Assembly: GCA_002423895.1 (NCBI GenBank)
Contig: DIOL01000012.1
Location: 10,488 to 60,644, forward strand
DNA: 50,157 nt
DNA from: Bacteroidales bacterium UBA5515
GTDB taxonomy: Bacteria > Bacteroidota > Bacteroidia > Bacteroidales > P3
Direction of reading: 5' to 3'
This document shows, one piece after another, positions 1-8,558 of the stretch. A model generated the notes under the pieces. The model did not search any database, was not told the DNA's origin, and saw only the letters and a program-made list of their open reading frames with translations. Position 1 is the first letter of the stretch. Every line of letters starts with the position of its first letter. The position numbers were made by a program, and so were the translations under genes.

Positions 1-1
1 C

Positions 2-106
2 GAAAAAGGGCAAATAAAGGGTAAAAAGCGAAAACAGAAATGTAACCCCAAAGTTACAAAGTTACAAAAAAGGTTACAGAAAAAAAGGCAAAATGTAACC
101 GCATAA
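2..106 (+). CDS. Possible C-terminal end of an upstream phage gene (partial)
   Basis: An open frame enters from the left edge and stops at TAA 104-106. The 34 visible residues are very basic (many Lys, Arg and Gln) and look like a disordered protein tail rather than a folded domain. Its sequence includes the GTTACA repeats listed separately, which read as Val-Thr-Lys-Leu-Gln. It could be the end of a replication or primase-type protein or simply chance open frame in an A-rich stretch. No function can be assigned. Confidence 0.25.
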   Translation, partial: EKGQIKGKKRKQKCNPKVTKLQKRLQKKRQNVTA

Positions 107-264
107 AAGTAAGAAAGCCAGAATGATAAATGCGAAAGTTACAAAGTTACAAAAAAATAGCCTTAAACTTTAAAAATTAAATTAGAGGGCATAATAGTGA
201 TATTAATATAATATAATATGCCTAATTATATATATCTTTTATAGGAAATCTTGTAACTTGTAAC
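41..264. repeat. Iterated GTTACA / TGTAAC tract
   Basis: Nine copies of one hexamer occur in about 225 bp: GTTACA at 53, 61, 73, 138 and 146, and TGTAAC at 41, 94, 252 and 259. Two pairs share the longer unit GTTACAAAGTTACAAAA with 8-bp spacing, and the right pair is spaced 7 bp. The tract lies just before the nuclease and helicase genes, where an origin of replication or a regulator-binding array would be plausible. Part of it may also be coding for the preceding gene. The repeats are seen; the function is inference. Confidence 0.5.
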
Positions 265-292
265 CTTTACGAATTTTAACAGAAAATTAAAC

Positions 293-580
293 ATGATACA
301 AAGCAGCGAAAAATATTTGGAAAAAAAACTCAGAGAAGAGGTTAGGAAAGCAGGTGGATTGGCTATTAAATTCACCTCTCCTTATTTCACAGGAATGCCC
401 GACAGATTGGTGCTTATGCCTAAGGGCAAGATTTGGTTTGTAGAGGTGAAATCAACAGGTAAGAAGTTAAAAGACATACAGGAGGCTCAAGCCGAGAAGC
501 TACAAGAATTGGGGTTTAATGCAAGATTGGTAGATAGTAAGGCAACACTTGATAGCTTGATTGAGGAGGTAAGAGGATGA
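293..580 (+). CDS. VRR-NUC domain nuclease
   Basis: A 95-residue stand-alone VRR-NUC domain of the PD-(D/E)XK superfamily. Visible hallmarks are the early Leu-Arg-Glu helix ending in Gly21-Gly22, GMPDRL at 34-39 with the catalytic Asp37, and EVK at 51-53 supplying the catalytic Glu and Lys, followed by the usual basic stretch and Gln-rich helix. Phage VRR-NUC proteins are structure-selective or nicking endonucleases and are often found beside a helicase. Here the stop overlaps the start of the SNF2 helicase by 4 bp (ATGA), so the two are translationally coupled and probably act together in phage DNA replication, recombination or packaging preparation. The length is normal for the viral form. 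Confidence 0.87.
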   Translation: MIQSSEKYLEKKLREEVRKAGGLAIKFTSPYFTGMPDRLVLMPKGKIWFVEVKSTGKKLKDIQEAQAEKLQELGFNARLVDSKATLDSLIEEVRG

Positions 581-1953
581 GATACAAACCACACGCTTAT
601 CAGAACACAGCGACTAACAAGATAATAAATGCCCCTTATTGCGGTTTATTCCTGGACATGGGGCTGGGAAAGACAGTGTCCACCTTAACAGCTATCAACG
701 AACTCATATATGGAGACCTCAGCATTAGCAAGGTCTTAGTAATAGCCCCTAAGAGAGTGGCTGAGACTACATGGACGAGTGAATGTTGTAAGTGGGACCA
801 CTTACAACATCTTAGAGTATCGAAAGTATTAGGTACTGAAAAGCAACGTAAAGAAGCATTAGACAAACAGGCTGACATATACGTAATCAATCGTGAGAAT
901 GTTGTTTGGCTTGTCTCCCATTATGGGGGTACCTTCTTCCCGTTCGACATGGTAGTCATTGACGAGCTTTCAAGCTTTAAATCACCAAAGGCTCAACGCT
1001 TTAAAGCTCTTAGAATGGTTAGACCACTAATCCAAAGAGTGGTTGGTCTTACGGGAACTCCAGCACCTAACAGCTTAATCGACCTTTGGGCGCAGATTTA
1101 TTTACTCGATAGAGGTGAAAGGTTAGGAAAGAATATAACTTCTTACAGGAAAAAGTACTTCACCCCTGGAAGGACTAACGATCAAATAGTATTCAACTAT
1201 GACCTTAAAGAGAATGGAGAGAATGAAATATACAAGAAGATAGAAGACATTTGTATTAGTATGAAAGCGGAGGACTATTTAGAACTTCCTGAGAGAATTG
1301 ACAGAATAGTATCCTCGCCTTTGCCTCAGTCAATTATGGAGCAATATAAAGAGTTCGAGAGAAAGCGAGTAATGTCTTTGTTCGAGGGGGAGAAAGTTAT
1401 TACTGCGGTAAACAAAGCAGCTGTTATTGGCAAATTACTGCAATTTTCTAACGGAGCAATTTACGACGAGAACCACGACTATTACGAAATCCACGATGAA
1501 AAATTAGACGCTTTAGAAGAGATAATCGACACCGCTAACGGGCAACCTGTATTAGTGTTTTATTCCTTCCAACATGATTTGGATAGAATAACTAAGAAGC
1601 TTAGAAAGTATAATCCTAAGAAGCTTAGAACTGAAAGCGAAGTTAAAGAATGGAACGCGGGCAAGATACAAGTACTTCTAGCCCATCCTGCAAGTGCGGG
1701 TCACGGCTTGAACCTCCAGGCAGGAGGCAACATCATAGTTTGGTTTGGTTTGAACTGGTCTTTGGAACTATACCAACAGGCTAATGCTCGACTCCACAGG
1801 CAAGGACAGAACAAAAATGTTATAATCCATCATCTAATTACGCCTGGAACTTATGATGAAAATGTTTATCAAGCTTTGCAAAATAAAGGCGATACGCAAG
1901 AACAATTATTGCAAGCACTTAAAGAAAAATATGTAATTTTCCGATTGTCCTAA
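577..1953 (+). CDS. SNF2-family DEAD/DEAH-like helicase
   Basis: A 458-residue two-lobed superfamily 2 helicase/ATPase of the phage SNF2 type. Walker A DMGLGKT is at residues 27-33, the DExx motif reads VIDELSS at about 127-133, motif III LTGTP is at 158-162, and the arginine-finger motif VI ANARLHRQGQ is at about 402-411. The length matches the compact phage forms that lack accessory domains. Together with the coupled VRR-NUC gene it forms the nuclease-helicase pair common in Bacteroidota and Firmicutes phages, probably for DNA replication or remodelling in the cytoplasm. The gene ends 82 bp before the terminase, and that gap carries a good promoter, so it belongs to a separate earlier transcription unit. 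Confidence 0.9.
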   Translation: MRYKPHAYQNTATNKIINAPYCGLFLDMGLGKTVSTLTAINELIYGDLSISKVLVIAPKRVAETTWTSECCKWDHLQHLRVSKVLGTEKQRKEALDKQADIYVINRENVVWLVSHYGGTFFPFDMVVIDELSSFKSPKAQRFKALRMVRPLIQRVVGLTGTPAPNSLIDLWAQIYLLDRGERLGKNITSYRKKYFTPGRTNDQIVFNYDLKENGENEIYKKIEDICISMKAEDYLELPERIDRIVSSPLPQSIMEQYKEFERKRVMSLFEGEKVITAVNKAAVIGKLLQFSNGAIYDENHDYYEIHDEKLDALEEIIDTANGQPVLVFYSFQHDLDRITKKLRKYNPKKLRTESEVKEWNAGKIQVLLAHPASAGHGLNLQAGGNIIVWFGLNWSLELYQQANARLHRQGQNKNVIIHHLITPGTYDENVYQALQNKGDTQEQLLQALKEKYVIFRLS

Positions 1954-1998
1954 ATGTAATTTCCAAAATTACAAACCTCTGAAAATAAACAGGTTAAA

Positions 1999-2030
1999 TT
2001 TGGTTTTTAGATAAATACGTTGTATATTTG
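1999..2030 (+). promoter_or_regulatory. Bacteroidota-type promoter before terminase
   Basis: TTTG at 1999-2002, a 20-bp spacer, and TATATTTG at 2023-2030 match the Bacteroidota -33/-7 consensus exactly. The start codon of the terminase small subunit (GTG 2036) lies only 6 bp after the -7 element, so a transcript would begin at or within a couple of bases of the codon. This is the probable start of the morphogenesis transcription unit. Confidence 0.65.
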
Positions 2031-2035
2031 CCCTC

Positions 2036-2545
2036 GTGAAAAAGTTAGATTTAACACCTAAGCAGGCAAAATTTGTTGATAAGTATTTGGAGGTCTCCAA
2101 CGCTACTGTAGCATATCGCTATGCGTATGACTGCAGTAGGATGAAGGATAACAGCGTACGTCGTATGGCTCAAGAGATGCTAAAACACCCTAAGGTTAAC
2201 GCTGAGATAGAGAGGCGTATTAAGGTGTCGGCTCAGACTTCGGAGATAACTAAGAGGCAGGTATTGGATGAGCTAAAAAACATCCTGGAGGCTAATATAG
2301 CGGATTACGTTTATTTCGATGGCTGCTATATACGTTTTAAATCTTTCGATGAATTGACTGAAAAGCAGTTAAAAGCCATTGAAAGCATAAAGCAAACAAA
2401 GCATGGGATAGAGCTTAAACTACACGGTAAGAGCTGGACGATAGAGAGGATTTGTAAAATGCTAGGTTTCGACGCCCCAGTTAAGCAAGATATTAAGCTG
2501 GATGAGGACTCTGTTAAGCTGATTGTAGGAATGAAAGTAGAGTGA
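2036..2545 (+). CDS. Phage terminase small subunit
   Basis: A 169-residue DNA-recognition subunit of the packaging motor. The N-terminus LTPKQAKFVDKYLE is the classic first helix of the Terminase_2 family, followed by a helix-turn-helix region rich in Arg and Lys (residues 20-60) and a central helical oligomerisation region; the C-terminal tail (about 150-169) probably contacts the large subunit. The start is GTG: an in-frame stop at 2012-2014 excludes any upstream start, and the conserved N-terminus begins here. It sits 4 bp before the large subunit gene. The promoter -7 element is 6 bp upstream, so the mRNA is predicted to be leaderless. Confidence 0.87.
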   Translation: MKKLDLTPKQAKFVDKYLEVSNATVAYRYAYDCSRMKDNSVRRMAQEMLKHPKVNAEIERRIKVSAQTSEITKRQVLDELKNILEANIADYVYFDGCYIRFKSFDELTEKQLKAIESIKQTKHGIELKLHGKSWTIERICKMLGFDAPVKQDIKLDEDSVKLIVGMKVE

Positions 2546-2549
2546 GGCT

Positions 2550-3902
2550 ATGGATACGAGGACGCTAGTATTTGACACCAGGGGCAATGAGAAGCAGAAA
2601 GAAGTCTGCCGATATTGGAGTGATGAGGTTACTACTGACATCCTCTATGGCGGCTCCAAGGGTTCGGGAAAATCTTACTTGGGCTGTTCTTTGATATTCG
2701 GAGACGCACTTACTTACCCAAATACGTTTTACTTTATAGCGAGAAAAAACCTCAACGATTTGAGAAAGTATACTATTCCAAGTATACATGAGGTATTCCA
2801 ACATTGGGTCTTAACGTCCAAGTATTACAGCTATAACGGGCAAGATAACTACTTTGAACTTTACAACAAAAGCCGCGTTTATCTATTAGACGCTAAATAT
2901 CTTCCTTCTGACCCTGATTATTACCGCTTCGGCTCCATGCAGATGACACGAGGCTGGATTGAAGAAGCTGGGGAGTTCTCCTTAGACGCTAAGAATAACC
3001 TCCAAGCTTCAATTGGTCGTTGGAATAATGAGCTGTACAACTTAGCTCCTAAACTACTTCAAACCTGTAACCCTTCCAAGAATTACCTCTATTCAGAATA
3101 CTACAAGAAAAGCAAAGAGGGCACAATAGAGGACTATAAGAAGTTCATCCAGGCGTTGCCTACGGATAACAAATGCTTATCAGCAGCATACCTATTGAAC
3201 TTAGAGAGGTCTTTAACTACCAACCAAAAAGAGAGGTTACTATTCGGTAACTGGGAGTATGATGACGACCCTAACACGTTAATAGACTACGACGCTATTT
3301 GTGATTTATTTACGAATGAATACGTTCAGGCTATCGGTCCGGATAGGATAAGTGCCGACTTAGCGATGAAAGGTAGAGACAGATTTATAGCGGGAGGATG
3401 GAAAGGTTTAGTTGTGAAAGTAGAAATAGATATGCCCTACTCTCCAGCTGATGTTATAGAGAAAGAACTCAAAGGGTTAGTCCTTAGGCGTAAAGTAAGT
3501 CATAGCCAGGTGGTAGCGGATAGTGACGGCCTAGGGGCTTACCTGGAGAGCTACATAAGAGGGATAGTTGAGTTCCATAATGGCGGTTCTGCTTTCGACA
3601 AGCAGTATGCCAACCTTAAATCCGAGTGTGCTTATAAGCTCGCGGAGGTAGTAAACAACAGACTGATGAGGGTTATATGCACTAAGGAGCAAGAGGAAAA
3701 GATAAAAGAGGAATTAGGAGTGCTAAAAGCTGTCGATGTTGATAACGATACTGGTAAGAAGAATATAATCTCTAAGGATTTGATGAAGCAACTATTAGGA
3801 CGCTCACCCGACTATTTGGACATGCTGATTATGGGCATGTATCATTTTGTCGCTCCGAAGCCTAGAGTATCTAAGGGAATTAAAAAAATGGTATATAAAT
3901 AA
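2550..3902 (+). CDS. Phage terminase large subunit
   Basis: A 450-residue packaging ATPase-nuclease. Walker A GGSKGSGKS is at residues 34-42 and the Walker B with catalytic Glu is WIEEAGEF at about 136-143. The C-terminal RNase H-like nuclease shows its acidic residues in SADLAMKGRD (near 268), VADSDGLG (near 322) and DYLDML (near 420). It cleaves concatemeric phage DNA and pumps it into the prohead through the portal. Length and motif order are normal. In most tailed phages the portal gene follows directly, but here it lies 11.5 kb further on. Confidence 0.93.
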   Translation: MDTRTLVFDTRGNEKQKEVCRYWSDEVTTDILYGGSKGSGKSYLGCSLIFGDALTYPNTFYFIARKNLNDLRKYTIPSIHEVFQHWVLTSKYYSYNGQDNYFELYNKSRVYLLDAKYLPSDPDYYRFGSMQMTRGWIEEAGEFSLDAKNNLQASIGRWNNELYNLAPKLLQTCNPSKNYLYSEYYKKSKEGTIEDYKKFIQALPTDNKCLSAAYLLNLERSLTTNQKERLLFGNWEYDDDPNTLIDYDAICDLFTNEYVQAIGPDRISADLAMKGRDRFIAGGWKGLVVKVEIDMPYSPADVIEKELKGLVLRRKVSHSQVVADSDGLGAYLESYIRGIVEFHNGGSAFDKQYANLKSECAYKLAEVVNNRLMRVICTKEQEEKIKEELGVLKAVDVDNDTGKKNIISKDLMKQLLGRSPDYLDMLIMGMYHFVAPKPRVSKGIKKMVYK

Positions 3903-3910
3903 TAACGGAG

Positions 3911-4333
3911 ATGTTAGAGAAGATAAAAAGCGTAATAGAACAGGCGAACGCTGACTATGTTGTAGAATACGATGAGGGCAATATGTTCAACATACGTGCT
4001 GACGGCTTTGCTAGAGGCACAAAATACGCCTATATTGAGGAGTTCAAGGAAGGCGAAATAAACATGCAAGGGAATTTTGAGGCCGACAAATTAAGGCTTA
4101 ATATATATTTCTCTGTGATACCTGAGCAAGAACTCAACGCAATAGGTAGAGAGCAGATAAGAGAGGCTATCAAAGCAGAGATTGTTAAGCCCTTCATAAA
4201 GGCTTTTATCGATAGTCCCCATTTCTCAAGCAACAAGCTCTTTAAATACTATTACCCTCTTAGCAGGTTCGATGCTAATGAGGTTAGTGTTATGATAGAT
4301 TTCGAGTGTGAACTTATAGAAAACAATTGTTAG
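3911..4333 (+). CDS. Phage structural or assembly protein, unknown
   Basis: A 140-residue soluble protein with mixed alpha/beta pattern and no recognisable catalytic motif. It starts 8 bp after the terminase and is followed 3 bp later by another small gene, so it belongs to the same transcript. Position between terminase and the gp10-like protein, and size, would fit a tail terminator or neck protein, but this is inference from order only. No signal peptide or membrane segment. Confidence 0.6.
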   Translation: MLEKIKSVIEQANADYVVEYDEGNMFNIRADGFARGTKYAYIEEFKEGEINMQGNFEADKLRLNIYFSVIPEQELNAIGREQIREAIKAEIVKPFIKAFIDSPHFSSNKLFKYYYPLSRFDANEVSVMIDFECELIENNC

Positions 4334-4336
4334 GCT

Positions 4337-4822
4337 ATGACGATAAGGCAAGTACTTAAGAACAGGGTTGATGTTAAGAGCGGTGATATAACTTACGGCT
4401 CTTACATTGCAGTCAGGAAGCTATTAGCAGAGGCAGAGGAGTACGATTTAGCTTTTATGGTGTCTGTTATTAAGGCTATCCACAGCGATTACAAGTACGA
4501 TGCTGGAGATATAGTGCACATTAAGTCTACGGTAAACTATTTTAAAGATATAGTAGAAGGGGTTGCCCACTGGGCAGAACAGGAGAAGGAATTGTTAGCT
4601 TATGAACCTTCGGAAGACGAGATAAGAGCTGGGGTCAAGGAATATTCGCAAAAAGTTGGGGAGTTCGCAACGGTTAAGGCTCTAGCCAAGAATTACGGGA
4701 AGGATCCTGATGAGGTTCTAGAGTGGAAGTACAGCAAGGTGTTTGGCATCCTGTACACTGATTTAGAAGAATATTACTATAACCAAAGATACAGCAAGGT
4801 ATTAGAAAGAAAATATAAGTAG
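4337..4822 (+). CDS. Phage protein, possible tail assembly chaperone
   Basis: A 161-residue, mostly helical and acidic protein. The C-terminal part (about 110-155) has the pattern DPDEVLEWKYSKVFG followed by a Tyr-rich helix, which resembles the Trp-containing helical end of tail assembly chaperones that keep the tape measure protein soluble. Against this, no frameshifted extension product is evident and it lies 3.8 kb upstream of the tape measure gene. The spacing of 3 and 4 bp to its neighbours shows one operon. The identification is tentative. Confidence 0.6.
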   Translation: MTIRQVLKNRVDVKSGDITYGSYIAVRKLLAEAEEYDLAFMVSVIKAIHSDYKYDAGDIVHIKSTVNYFKDIVEGVAHWAEQEKELLAYEPSEDEIRAGVKEYSQKVGEFATVKALAKNYGKDPDEVLEWKYSKVFGILYTDLEEYYYNQRYSKVLERKYK

Positions 4823-4826
4823 CTAT

Positions 4827-5276
4827 ATGGATGTAGGATTAGAGAGATTATTAGAGGAATTAAAGCAGAATATCATTAATAGACATATTAGTGCTGGGCA
4901 GGTCGCATCAGGCAGAACTAAAGCAGGGTTCGAGGTTAAGATGATTTCACCCTTCAGAGGGCAACTCTTAGGCTATAATTATTCAGGAGTTCTTGAGCGA
5001 GGGCGACGTGCTGGGAAAATACCTAAGAACTTTATGGCTATAATCGCTAAATGGGCAGCGGTTAAAGGTATTACCTTTAATTCAGATAAAGACAGAGCAA
5101 GATTTGTATATTTCGTGGCTAAGAAGATAAGAGAACAAGGAACCATGATGTACAGACAGAAGAGAGAAGAAGATATATTCACAACAGCAACATTGAGGTT
5201 CGAAGACATATTGAGCATTGAGATAGGTGCTCTATTAGAAGAGGAAGTTAAAAATAAAGTATTTGAAGTATTATGA
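4827..5276 (+). CDS. HK97 gp10-like head-tail or tail completion protein
   Basis: A 149-residue basic protein. The centre carries the pattern usual in the HK97 gp10 / phage virion morphogenesis group: a short Tyr-Ser-Gly-Val-Leu-Glu-Arg-Gly-Arg segment (about 51-60), a helix with IIAKWAAVKGI (about 72-82), then FVYFVAKKIREQGT (about 91-104). Such proteins join head to tail or complete the tail tube. Its last codons overlap the next start by 4 bp (ATGA), indicating coupling. Family assignment rests on pattern only. Confidence 0.6.
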   Translation: MDVGLERLLEELKQNIINRHISAGQVASGRTKAGFEVKMISPFRGQLLGYNYSGVLERGRRAGKIPKNFMAIIAKWAAVKGITFNSDKDRARFVYFVAKKIREQGTMMYRQKREEDIFTTATLRFEDILSIEIGALLEEEVKNKVFEVL

Positions 5277-6319
5277 TAGCAAGACAACCAGCTAAAGTTC
5301 ACACGGCATTTAACCCGGTGGTATTTGAAGTTCAAACATCTCTTGAGCAGGTTGAGATGACGGTAAGGATAGGTTCTGACGTAATCGAGCTAACCAAAGA
5401 GGCTTTCAATGGCATAGTTCTATTCGACATTAGCCCTATATTAACTAAAGCCTTCAAGGACGCGGGAATGGTTGGCAATGGTACTTACTGGGAGGACTAT
5501 TACCTATCCGTTAACTACAACGTGAAGCTTGAAGGGCAAGAGATATATTTTACAGCGGTTAATTCAGTGGTTCAAGCGGGAGAAAGTTCAAGCCTTGTAG
5601 CAAAACAAGGGAGCTTCCTTACTAAGTTTGACAGGTTGAGGTTCTATCCAGGTTATGAGAGAGTGATAAGTGTGTTAGGCTTTGACGAAGCTAATTACTT
5701 TAATTTTGAGGGCGAGAGCCAAAGAGCGGTAAATATTAGCGGTAAAGTTTACAACACTAATGTTAAGGAGAGTAATTACATTGCTATCAGCAATAATACC
5801 GGTGTAGAGGAATACCTAACCACTAATGACGATGTGGTTATTACCGACAACCTAGGCAATCCGATAGTCATAGTTAGGGGTTCAGCTGGTTTAACGATTA
5901 AGAGAAAGTATATAGATACTTGCTGTGTACCTCAACAGCCTTTTTATGTTCGCTGGGTTAACACTTTAGGGGGCAGAGATTACTGGATGTTTTCGTACCG
6001 ACAATACGAGAGCAATTCAATAGCAGAGAGAAAAGAGTTCATCCCTTATACTGATACGTCAGAGGTTAGCAGTTTTACTAAAACATTAAGCCTTAAAGGC
6101 AAACAGACAATTTTAGCAGGAGCGGGCAACCTCAACAGCAACGAATATGAGGCACTTAAAGATATAATCTACTCCCCAAGAGTAGAATACTACAACGAGG
6201 AGCTAGGCAAATGGATAGAAGTTCAGATTGATGACGTGGAGTTAAGCAATGACTCACGCTCATTCGTTCATGGGTTAGCCCTTAACTTCTTACTGCCAAC
6301 AAGACAAATGCAATTCTAA
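5273..6319 (+). CDS. Phage tail-associated structural protein
   Basis: A 348-residue, beta-rich soluble protein without signal peptide. The first 100 residues look like an immunoglobulin-like beta module (alternating hydrophobic strands around ISPILTKAF); a Cys-Cys pair occurs near residue 216 in DTCCVP, followed by a strand-rich region with YVRWVNTLGGRDYW. Proteins of this kind recur next to tape measure genes in Bacteroides-type phages and are probably baseplate or tail-tip parts. I do not recognise a named family. The start overlaps the previous gene and the next starts 2 bp after the stop. Confidence 0.6.
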   Translation: MIARQPAKVHTAFNPVVFEVQTSLEQVEMTVRIGSDVIELTKEAFNGIVLFDISPILTKAFKDAGMVGNGTYWEDYYLSVNYNVKLEGQEIYFTAVNSVVQAGESSSLVAKQGSFLTKFDRLRFYPGYERVISVLGFDEANYFNFEGESQRAVNISGKVYNTNVKESNYIAISNNTGVEEYLTTNDDVVITDNLGNPIVIVRGSAGLTIKRKYIDTCCVPQQPFYVRWVNTLGGRDYWMFSYRQYESNSIAERKEFIPYTDTSEVSSFTKTLSLKGKQTILAGAGNLNSNEYEALKDIIYSPRVEYYNEELGKWIEVQIDDVELSNDSRSFVHGLALNFLLPTRQMQF

Positions 6320-6320
6320 T

Positions 6321-6572
6321 ATGGACAAAACACTCATAGACATATTCTACTACAACGGCAGGGTTATAGACTACTTGCTTGACAAGGAGATTATAACCTA
6401 TGGAGCTAAGGAGAGATTAGAGATATACACCTACTATCACGAGCTAATAGGTAAAGGAGAGGGCAAAATGGATGCCTTCACCCAATGCTCAATCAAGTTC
6501 AATAAGTCTGAAGAATCTATCAAGAAAATTATTTACGGTTTAAACAAAAAGAAAGAGATATGTACGAATTAA
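6321..6572 (+). CDS. Small helical phage protein, HTH-like
   Basis: An 83-residue alpha-helical protein. The second half has a helix-turn-helix-like pattern (FTQCSIKFNKSEESIKKII, residues about 53-71), with a Ser-containing turn and an Ile-Ile recognition-type helix, as seen in small phage proteins of the sigma-factor or resolvase HTH type. It overlaps the start of the next tail gene by 13 bp. It could bind DNA or be a small chaperone for its large neighbour; the sequence does not decide. Confidence 0.5.
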   Translation: MDKTLIDIFYYNGRVIDYLLDKEIITYGAKERLEIYTYYHELIGKGEGKMDAFTQCSIKFNKSEESIKKIIYGLNKKKEICTN

Positions 6573-8395
6573 AAGTTAAAGATACTACTGGAGTATGGCA
6601 TAATTTAGACCTTATACCAGGAGAAGAACCTGTTATGAATTACCAGGTTAATATTATTGCGGAGTTAAAAGACCGCAATTGCGATTACTCGCAAGCTATA
6701 AAACTGCCTAAGACGCCGACTAATCTAAGAGTATTAGAGAGGTTGGATCTATTCGAGGCAAGCACATTAATGCCTTATAAAAATATAGAATGTAGATTAT
6801 TCTCAAATGGGTTTACTCTCGCAGGCAAAAGCTCTATATTTATCGTTGATAGAGTAGGCGAATACATAGAAGGACAAGTATTAAGTGGTAATGCTGGACT
6901 ATTTTACACTATGGAGAATAGGTTAATGGAGGATGCGGACTTAGGCTATACCATTGTAGGTTCCGGCGCACTCCCTCAATGGGTAAAGTGGGCTAATTGT
7001 ATTAATGGTAAGTTAGGCGAGGAGTATAAGACAGGCCACTATTATTTTGCTAATCTGTTTCAAATAGCAAACAGGCTTGTAGAACTGTGCGGTTATGAGC
7101 TTATCTGTAATTTGCCTGAAACAAGTAAAAATAGAGATGTTATCTCCTTAGCCTCGTTGAAGCCTTGGACAGACAGCTTAGAAATGTTTAACTCTTCAGC
7201 AGCAATCAACGTCCAAAATCTGAACCCCCATAATCCTGAAGGGCAGGCTTTGTATTTTAAGCAGCACATAACAAGAGATATTTTCGGCATGCTTATTTCG
7301 GAAAATAATATGGTGGTCTCTACTAATAAAACCAGATTATTGTGGCATTCAAATATAGAAGGGAAAATAGAAGTACACATAGAATTAAATTATCGAATAT
7401 TAATTAATTCCCCCCATCCACACACTCTATTTTATCAAGTAGCTTTAAATGGGCAACTAATAAAAGAGGTACCATTAACTCAGACAGCAGCAATTATAGG
7501 GAGCTTAGAAGAGAAAGTCGAGGTAGGGGTAAATAAAAATGACGTAGTTACTATGGTGTGTGGCATAAGGTCAGTAGACCATGTAGACACATCATCAATT
7601 ACTATTAGCTCAAATGTAGAAATTGTCGAAACGGAGGCTTCTGTGGTACCGACAGGAGGTAAATTATACTTTGGGAATAACACAGGCTTTACAACCTATT
7701 GGGATTGTTTTAAAACGTTTTGCCAAACTTACGGCTTAACAGTATATGCGGATGAAAACAATAAGGTAGTCAAAGCCTACACCATGGATAAACTCTATGA
7801 GAATAAGTCGATCGCTAAAGATTGGTCAGATAAGTTAAGTAGAGAGAACCAAGAATTAAGCTTTATAATTGACGGTTACGGGCAAAACAATTTTATCCGA
7901 TTTGAGAAAAAAGAAGACTTGGAAGATAAGGGCAATTTCTACGTGAGTAACGGCAACTTAGATAAATGGAAAGATTTATTTACTATTAAATGGGAAAGCG
8001 GAGAAGACGCAACAAAAGGCGAGAACAGATTAGCCGTTATCCCATTATATGAGTACTCAGTAGACAGCCAAAATAATACAGTTAAGCAAGAATACAAAGG
8101 CACTAAACCCCATCTTGTAGAACATACTGAGGTATCTAACGAGTTTTTAGGTGTGGTGAACCACATCCCTGCCCAAAACCTTATAGATAAGTATTACGAT
8201 AAGCTGGCTAATAGAATGCTCGTTAACGCTAAATGCTTACTAGTAGGGTTGCTCTTAAGCGAGAGAGACATAGAGGAATTAGACTTCTTTACTCCTATAT
8301 ACTTAAAGCAATTTGGGGCATACTTCTATATAAGCAAGATACGTAATTTTATCGCTGGAGACAGGCTGACTAAAGTGGATTTGATAAGGTTGTGA
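6560..8395 (+). CDS. Large phage tail or baseplate protein
   Basis: A 611-residue protein, beta-rich in its first 250 residues (around NYQVNIIAELKDRNCDYSQA, then a compact region ending near GNAGLFYTMENRL), with a central strand-rich insertion (about 240-370) and a mixed C-terminal part. No enzymatic motif is seen. Location next to the tape measure gene and size fit a baseplate hub or distal tail protein. The central section (about 7250-7650) has more A and T than its flanks and could be an exchangeable insertion. The stop lies 8 bp before the end of a convergent small ORF on the other strand. Confidence 0.6.
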   Translation: MYELKVKDTTGVWHNLDLIPGEEPVMNYQVNIIAELKDRNCDYSQAIKLPKTPTNLRVLERLDLFEASTLMPYKNIECRLFSNGFTLAGKSSIFIVDRVGEYIEGQVLSGNAGLFYTMENRLMEDADLGYTIVGSGALPQWVKWANCINGKLGEEYKTGHYYFANLFQIANRLVELCGYELICNLPETSKNRDVISLASLKPWTDSLEMFNSSAAINVQNLNPHNPEGQALYFKQHITRDIFGMLISENNMVVSTNKTRLLWHSNIEGKIEVHIELNYRILINSPHPHTLFYQVALNGQLIKEVPLTQTAAIIGSLEEKVEVGVNKNDVVTMVCGIRSVDHVDTSSITISSNVEIVETEASVVPTGGKLYFGNNTGFTTYWDCFKTFCQTYGLTVYADENNKVVKAYTMDKLYENKSIAKDWSDKLSRENQELSFIIDGYGQNNFIRFEKKEDLEDKGNFYVSNGNLDKWKDLFTIKWESGEDATKGENRLAVIPLYEYSVDSQNNTVKQEYKGTKPHLVEHTEVSNEFLGVVNHIPAQNLIDKYYDKLANRMLVNAKCLLVGLLLSERDIEELDFFTPIYLKQFGAYFYISKIRNFIAGDRLTKVDLIRL

Positions 8396-8403
8396 GAAAA
8401 GGA

Positions 8404-8541
8404 CTATTTGTAGAAGTCCGAATCCCAAGGGAAAAGGGCTTTAGGCTTTTTCTTGCGGGGCTTAACACCTTTTGAAGGAGCCAAAACTATGGCTATACAA
8501 AATACAGCAACAATAATACCATATAACATTATCCCAGACAT
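8404..8541 (-). CDS. 45-residue single-span membrane peptide, antisense to phage operon
   Basis: Reading the minus strand from ATG at 8541 to TAG at 8404 gives 45 residues: a short N-terminus MSGIMLYG, one hydrophobic helix (about residues 4-21, IIVAVFCIAIVLA), then a basic segment VKPRKKKPK and an acidic-aromatic end DSDFYK. The positive-inside rule puts the C-terminus in the cytoplasm. It fills the only sizeable gap in the tail operon and a perfect minus-strand promoter lies 18 bp upstream, so it is probably a real, independently expressed gene. It might be a lysogenic conversion or exclusion peptide, a small toxin or a holin-like protein; no homologue is recognised. Confidence 0.6.
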   Translation of the reverse strand: MSGIMLYGIIVAVFCIAIVLAPSKGVKPRKKKPKALFPWDSDFYK

Positions 8542-8558
8542 AAGAATTAATTAGAATG

